Assembly: GCA_020636895.1 (NCBI GenBank)
Contig: JACJWZ010000001.1
Location: forward strand, 868,001-932,000
Source of the DNA: Thermoleophilales bacterium
Lineage (GTDB): Bacteria > Actinomycetota > Thermoleophilia > Solirubrobacterales > 70-9
Direction: 5' to 3'
DNA: 64,000 nucleotides
In this document: positions 59,473 to 64,000 of the stretch, piece after piece
How the letters are laid out: each line of letters opens with the position of its first letter
Numbering within the stretch: position 1 is the stretch's first letter
Program-made: the position numbers and the translations under genes
The notes under the pieces: model-generated
The model's database searches: none
Told to the model about the DNA's origin: nothing
The model's input: the letters and a program-made list of their open reading frames with translations, nothing else

Positions 59473-59744
59473 TGGCCATCCTCGTCTGGTTCACGCTCGG
59501 GATCGCGGTTTGGCACTTCAGCGTGTTCGTCCCCGACCGGTTCCGCTGGGGGATCGTCGGCGCCTTCGTGGGTGCCGTGATTGGGGCGATGCTGACCGGC
59601 CTGCTCTGGCAGCTTGCGATCGGCGACGGCGTCGGGACGACGAACGTCCTCACCGTGCTCGCCGCGGTTCCCGGCTGCCTGCTCGGCATGGGCCTCATGT
59701 ACAGGCTCGGCATTCGCGACGAGCGCGAGCTGCTCTCCGACTGA
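59472..59744 (+). CDS. small membrane protein of unknown function
   Basis: A 90-residue protein with three hydrophobic segments (AILVWFTLGIAVWHFSVFVP, WGIVGAFVGAVIGAMLTGLL and VLTVLAAVPGCLLGMGLMYR), the middle one resembling a Gly-rich transglycosylase-associated protein helix. Its ATG shares a base with the secDF stop (TGATG), so it is coupled to SecDF translation. Possibly an accessory to the translocase, but this is inferred from position only. Confidence 0.75.
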   Translation: MAILVWFTLGIAVWHFSVFVPDRFRWGIVGAFVGAVIGAMLTGLLWQLAIGDGVGTTNVLTVLAAVPGCLLGMGLMYRLGIRDERELLSD

Positions 59745-59824
59745 GCGGGGAGCGGGCCGAGAACAAGCCGCTGCTTGCGCGGTGGCGCTTCGGTTCCATC
59801 CCCGGGCGTTGCAACAGTCCGGCG

Positions 59825-62383
59825 ATGAGCAGCGCGCAAGCGAGGGCGTTCACCGCCGATCCCTACGACTACGAGGCGGCGCGCGGTCTCGCCGACGAGC
59901 TCGACCTCGCCGAGCCCGTCGCGATCGCACTGGTCCGCCGCGGCCTCGACACCGTGGAGGCGGCGCGCCGTTTCCTGGCGGCCGACGAGAGCCACGACCC
60001 GAGCTGCTTCCGTGGCATCGACGACGCCGTGGCCACGATCCGGACGGCGATCGCGGCCGGCAGCCGGATCACCGTGCACGGCGACTACGACGTCGACGGG
60101 ATCTGCGCGACGGCGATCCTCGTCTCCGCCCTGCGCCGCGAGGGAGCCGAGTGCGACTGGATCATCCCCGACCGGCTCAGCGACGGGTACGGGCTCAGCG
60201 CCGGCACGGTCGAGGAGCTCGTCAGGCGCGGAACCGAGCTGCTGATCACCGCCGACTGCGGGATCACCTCCGTCGAGCCGATCGAGCTGGCCCGCGCCGC
60301 CGGGATCGCCGCCGTCGTGACCGACCACCACCAGCCGGGGGAGGCCCTTCCGGACTGCCCGATCGTCCACCCGGTCGTCAGCGAGTACCCGTTCGAGGGT
60401 CTGTGCGGCGCCGCCGTCGCGCACAAGCTCGTGATCGCGCTGAAGCGGGAGCTCGGGGAGGACGGGGAGGGCGCGAGCGACCGTGACCTCGATCTCGTCG
60501 CGCTGGCCACGGTCGCCGACCTGGTCCCGCTCGTCGGTGAGAACAGGGCGCTGGCGAGGCACGGGCTGGCTGCGCTGAGGCTCGCTCGCCGACCGGGCGT
60601 CCGCGCATTGATCGCGGCCTGCGGGATCGAGGCCGAGCGCGTCGACGAGGGCGATATCGCCTTCCGCTTGGCGCCGCGTCTCAATGCCGCGGGGCGCCTC
60701 TACCGGGCCGACGCCGGGGTGGAGCTGATGCTGACCGGCGACGAGCGGCGGGCGCGCGAGATCGCCGCCGAGCTCGACGCCGCCAACCGCGAGCGGCGCG
60801 ACACCGAGCGCGAGGTCTCGAACCTCGCCGAGGCGGCGCTGCGCGAGCTTCCCGAGGAGCAACGGGGGGCGGCTGGCATCGTGGTCGCGGGGGAGGGCTG
60901 GCATCCCGGCGTCGTCGGGATCGTTGCCTCGCGGATGGTCGAGCGGCACGGTCGTCCGGCGATCGTGCTGTCGGTGGACGACGAGGGGGGCGCCCGTGGT
61001 TCGGGGCGGTCGGTCCCCGGCTTCGACCTCCTCGCCGCCCTCGACGCGTGCGCCGCGCATCTCGATCGCTACGGCGGCCACCGGGCCGCCGCCGGCCTCG
61101 AGCTGCGCGAGGAGGCGATCGGCGCGTTCCGGGCCGCGTTCGCGGAGCACGCGCGGTCCGTCATCCCGGCGGGCGGACTCGGAGATCCAGAGCGGATCGA
61201 CGCCGTCGTCGGGGCCGATGCGCTCGGGCTCGAGATCGCCGAGCAGCTCGAGGCGCTGAAGCCGTTCGGCCAGGGCAACCCGGATGTGCGGCTGCTCGTC
61301 CCGGGGGCGCGCATCGGGGACGTGAGGACGATGGGGGAGGAGGGGAAGCACGCCCGCTTCAACCTCTCCAGCGGCGGGCTGTCGGCGCGTGGCGTCGCGT
61401 TCAACTCCAACGGTGTGCTCGAGCGCGCCAAGCGGGCGCCCCACGATCTGACCGTGCGCCTCGAGGTCAACCACTGGAACGGCGCCGTCGAGCCGCGCGC
61501 GGTGCTCTCGGCCGCCCATGCCCGTTCCGCCGACGGCGACGCGGAGGTGACGCACGACTGCCCCGCCGCCGCCGACGACGGTTGGTGGTGGGAGCGCTTC
61601 GAGCGCGAGTTGGAGCGCGATCCGGCGGCGCCGGCCGCCGGCCCGCCGTCGGCCTACGCCGGGGGAGAGCGGCGCGTGATCGTCGCGCGCCGGGGCTCGG
61701 CGGTCGCACGGATAGCCGAGTTGCTCTCGAGCGGATCACGCGTGCTCGTCGTCAGCTCCGACGCGGGGCGCAGGGCGGCTCTCGGGGCCTCGGTCGACAT
61801 CGGGGGCGGTGGCCGCCCGGCCACCGTCTGCATGCGTTGCGAGCCCGGCCTCCTGCTCGCGCGCGCGGACGACCGTGCCTGCTCGCTCCTGCTCACGGAC
61901 TGGGCGACGCTCGCCGCGGCGCCGGAGGCGGCGGCCGCGTTCGACCACGCGGTCGCGGTCGACCCGCCCGCCTCCCCCGACCAGGCCGCTCTCGTCCGCG
62001 GCGGTCCCGGGTTCCTGCACGAGATCTGGGGATCCGGCGAGGATCTCGCCGAGCCCTGCTGGGACGCGGAGTGGGCGTTGCGCGCGCCGCTCGCGGAGAT
62101 CTATCGCGCTCTCGCCCCGGTCGGGCGGGCTGAGGGCGCCGTCGCTCGTGATCTGCTCGCGGGGCCGGGGCGCTTCCCTCGCACCCCGGAGGGCGCGGCC
62201 CGCTGCGCGCGCATCCTCGGTGAGATCGGCGTGGCGGAGCTGGGCGGCGGCGGGGACGCCCGCTGGATCGGGGTCGTATCCTCGGAGAGGACCGAATTGG
62301 AGCGATCCGGCGCTTGGCGCGCCTGTGAATCGATCCATCTGGAGGGGCGCAGATACCTGCAGAGCCGAAGAGCGGAGCGCTGA
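59825..62383 (+). CDS. recJ: single-stranded-DNA exonuclease RecJ
   Basis: An 852-residue 5'-3' ssDNA exonuclease acting in RecFOR repair and mismatch repair. The DHH core has RITVHGDYDVDGICATAILV, LLITADCGITSVE and VVTDHHQPGEALPDCPIVHP, with the DHHA1 part at DRYGGHRAAAGLELREEAI and the OB domain near LKPFGQGNPDVRLLVPGARI. The C-terminal 290 residues are an extra domain (RRVIVARRGSAVARIAELLS..., helicase-like without clear Walker motifs), as in long Firmicutes-type RecJ. ATG 59825 starts the conserved region. The TGA overlaps the CTG start of rel (CTGA). Confidence 0.93.
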   Translation: MSSAQARAFTADPYDYEAARGLADELDLAEPVAIALVRRGLDTVEAARRFLAADESHDPSCFRGIDDAVATIRTAIAAGSRITVHGDYDVDGICATAILVSALRREGAECDWIIPDRLSDGYGLSAGTVEELVRRGTELLITADCGITSVEPIELARAAGIAAVVTDHHQPGEALPDCPIVHPVVSEYPFEGLCGAAVAHKLVIALKRELGEDGEGASDRDLDLVALATVADLVPLVGENRALARHGLAALRLARRPGVRALIAACGIEAERVDEGDIAFRLAPRLNAAGRLYRADAGVELMLTGDERRAREIAAELDAANRERRDTEREVSNLAEAALRELPEEQRGAAGIVVAGEGWHPGVVGIVASRMVERHGRPAIVLSVDDEGGARGSGRSVPGFDLLAALDACAAHLDRYGGHRAAAGLELREEAIGAFRAAFAEHARSVIPAGGLGDPERIDAVVGADALGLEIAEQLEALKPFGQGNPDVRLLVPGARIGDVRTMGEEGKHARFNLSSGGLSARGVAFNSNGVLERAKRAPHDLTVRLEVNHWNGAVEPRAVLSAAHARSADGDAEVTHDCPAAADDGWWWERFERELERDPAAPAAGPPSAYAGGERRVIVARRGSAVARIAELLSSGSRVLVVSSDAGRRAALGASVDIGGGGRPATVCMRCEPGLLLARADDRACSLLLTDWATLAAAPEAAAAFDHAVAVDPPASPDQAALVRGGPGFLHEIWGSGEDLAEPCWDAEWALRAPLAEIYRALAPVGRAEGAVARDLLAGPGRFPRTPEGAARCARILGEIGVAELGGGGDARWIGVVSSERTELERSGAWRACESIHLEGRRYLQSRRAER

Positions 62384-64000
62384 AGACCAGCGAGGAGGGT
62401 GCCGAGAACGGCGCTTCGATCGACGCTGCCCAGCTCGAGCGCACCGGTCGGGTCAGGGTCGGCGCCGAGGCCAACGGAGGCGGCGCCTCGCATGCCCCCG
62501 CACCCCTCGACGAGTTCACGCGTGATCTGACCGAGCGCGAGCGCGAGCTGCTCGGAGACCTGCTCGCGGTCATCGCCGAGCACGAGGGCGAGGGAACGAC
62601 CGTCGACCGTCGCGAGGTCGAGCGCGCGTTCGCCTTCGCCTGTGAGCGGCACGCCGATCAGCGCCGCCGCTCCGGCGAGGAGTTCGTCAGCCATCCGGTC
62701 GAGGTGGCGAAGATCTGCGCCGGCCTGCGGCTCGACACCGAGACGCTCTGCGCAGCGCTCCTGCACGACACGGTCGAGGACACCAGCGCGAGCCTCGAGG
62801 ACGTCGCCGCGAGCTTCGGTGAGCCCGTCGCACACCTCGTCGACGGCGTCACCAAGCTGACGGGGATCACCTTCGAGAGCCGCGACGAGAGCCAGGCCGA
62901 GAACTACCGGAAGATGATGGTCGCGATGGCCGCCGACGTGCGGGTCATCCTGATCAAGCTCGCCGACCGGCTCCACAACATGCGGACGCTGGGAGCCCTC
63001 CCGAAGCAGAAGCAGGTCGCGAAGTCCCGCGAAACCCTGGAGATCTACGCGCCGCTCGCCCACCGGCTCGGGATCCACGCGATCAAGTGGGAGCTGGAGG
63101 ACCTCGCCTTCCAGGTCCTGCACCCGCGCAAGTACGACGAGATCAAGAAGCTGGTCAACCAGCAGCTCGCCGAGCGCGAGCGCTACGTCGAGGAGGCCGG
63201 TGAGTTCCTCGACCGGGAGCTGGCCAAGGTCGGGATCTCGGCCGAGATCTCGGGCCGGGCCAAGCACTTCTACTCGATCTACTCGAAGATGACCAAGAAG
63301 GGTCGCGAGTTCAACGAGATCTACGACCTGACCGCGATGCGGGTGATCGTCGGCTCCGTCAAGGACTGCTACGGGGCCGTCGGCGTCGTCCACACGCTGT
63401 GGAAGCCGTTGCCGGGCCGCTTCAAGGACTTCATCGCGACCCCGAAGCTAAACCTCTACCAGACGCTCCACACGACGGTGATCGGCCCCCAGGGCCAGCC
63501 GTTGGAGATCCAGATCCGCACGCGCGAGATGCACGAGCTCGCCGAGTACGGGATCGCCGCCCACGTCGTCTACAAGGAGAACGGCGGCAAGCCCAGCCAG
63601 GGCGCGGGCAAGGAGAAGATGACGTGGCTGCGCCACCTCCTCGACGAGGAGGGCGAGTCCAACGCCGAGGAGTTCCTCGAGGCGCTCAAGGTCGACCTCT
63701 TCGAGGACGAGGTCTTCGTCTTCACGCCGAAGGGCGAGATCAAGAACCTGTCGGCGGGCTCGACCCCGCTCGACTTCGCCTACGCGGTTCACACCGACGT
63801 CGGCCACCGCTGCGTCGGCGCGAAGGTCAACGGCAAGATCGTGCCGCTGCACTACCAGCTGCGCAGCGGCGACATCGTCGAGATCCTCACCGGCAAGCGC
63901 GAGCGCGGCCCCTCGCGGGACTGGCTCGGGCTCGTCCGGACCTCGCGCGCCCGCAACAAGATCCGCGCCTTCCTCACCCGCGAGCGCCGCGAGGACGCCG
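62380..64000 (+). CDS. rel: bifunctional (p)ppGpp synthetase/hydrolase Rel, 3' truncated by the window
   Basis: Makes and degrades (p)ppGpp in the stringent response. About 540 codons are visible. The HD hydrolase part has FVSHPVEVAKICAGLRLD and ALLHDTVEDT (residues about 126-135). The synthetase part has YSIYSKMTKKGREFNEIYDL and TPKLNLYQTLHTTV. The TGS domain begins at VFVFTPKGEIKNL (about residue 445). The coding frame is open from the in-frame TGA at 62326, yet it has no ATG, GTG or TTG until 62704, inside the HD domain. The only sensible start is CTG 62380, overlapping the recJ stop as CTGA, the same 4-nt architecture as the GTGA/ATGA pairs elsewhere here. GGAG lies a few bases upstream. 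Confidence 0.95.
   Translation, partial: MKTSEEGAENGASIDAAQLERTGRVRVGAEANGGGASHAPAPLDEFTRDLTERERELLGDLLAVIAEHEGEGTTVDRREVERAFAFACERHADQRRRSGEEFVSHPVEVAKICAGLRLDTETLCAALLHDTVEDTSASLEDVAASFGEPVAHLVDGVTKLTGITFESRDESQAENYRKMMVAMAADVRVILIKLADRLHNMRTLGALPKQKQVAKSRETLEIYAPLAHRLGIHAIKWELEDLAFQVLHPRKYDEIKKLVNQQLAERERYVEEAGEFLDRELAKVGISAEISGRAKHFYSIYSKMTKKGREFNEIYDLTAMRVIVGSVKDCYGAVGVVHTLWKPLPGRFKDFIATPKLNLYQTLHTTVIGPQGQPLEIQIRTREMHELAEYGIAAHVVYKENGGKPSQGAGKEKMTWLRHLLDEEGESNAEEFLEALKVDLFEDEVFVFTPKGEIKNLSAGSTPLDFAYAVHTDVGHRCVGAKVNGKIVPLHYQLRSGDIVEILTGKRERGPSRDWLGLVRTSRARNKIRAFLTRERREDA

Overview
The window is high-GC, gene-dense actinobacterial chromosome. I place it in class Thermoleophilia, near the Solirubrobacterales. 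This is an inference from family knowledge, not a database result. The reasons are many secreted proteins with basic, lineage-typical C-terminal beta domains, members of DUF6351, DUF3089, DUF3556 and DUF7144, a fused SecDF, and the block pdxST - yebC - ruvCAB - secDF - recJ - rel. I see no phage, no CRISPR array and no complete insertion sequence.

Layout. 1-7.1 kb: a truncated SDR, dgt and dnaG, then a three-gene overlapping cassette (DUF6421-like protein, SDR, threonine aldolase). 7.1-10.8 kb: an HNH/HTH gene with lower GC, tRNA-Asn, a glycosyltransferase, two copies of a 47-bp palindromic repeat, a small lineage protein and an SDR. 10.9-19.8 kb: a secreted penicillin-acylase-like hydrolase, two lipoproteins, an acyl-CoA carboxylase beta subunit, a DUF6351 hydrolase and a small protein like the L7/L12 C-terminal domain. 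19.8-31.9 kb: a third palindrome, tRNA-Met/Ile2, an M43 protease, DUF389, a coupled pair (DUF3556 membrane protein and CrtI-like oxidoreductase), secreted PQQ-propeller and DUF3089 proteins, and further exported or membrane proteins. 32-43 kb: nadE, a CPA2 antiporter, a small hydrolase, FUSC, an NHL-repeat protein divergent from a TetR gene with a 22-bp operator-like palindrome, and PadR divergent from a carotenoid oxygenase. 43-49 kb: PEBP, a decayed MDR-oxidoreductase pseudogene, a sugar MFS transporter, pepF, CsbD, a lipoprotein and an RpiR regulator. 49-64 kb: PLP synthase pdxST with an M29 aminopeptidase, a candidate structured ncRNA with a strong terminator, yebC-ruvC-ruvA-ruvB, an ion channel, a zinc-ribbon/PAS protein, secDF, recJ and rel (stringent response), which runs off the end.

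Two patterns cut across the window. At least a dozen genes carry a TANNNT -10 hexamer only 6-10 nt before the start codon, with little or no Shine-Dalgarno sequence, which implies widespread leaderless transcription. Two genes appear to use non-canonical starts: rel (CTG overlapping the recJ stop) and possibly the DUF6351 gene (ACG, exactly where the leaderless geometry puts the start). The other recurring style is 1- to 4-nt stop/start overlap (TGATG, GTGA, ATGA, CTGA), indicating translational coupling in short operons.
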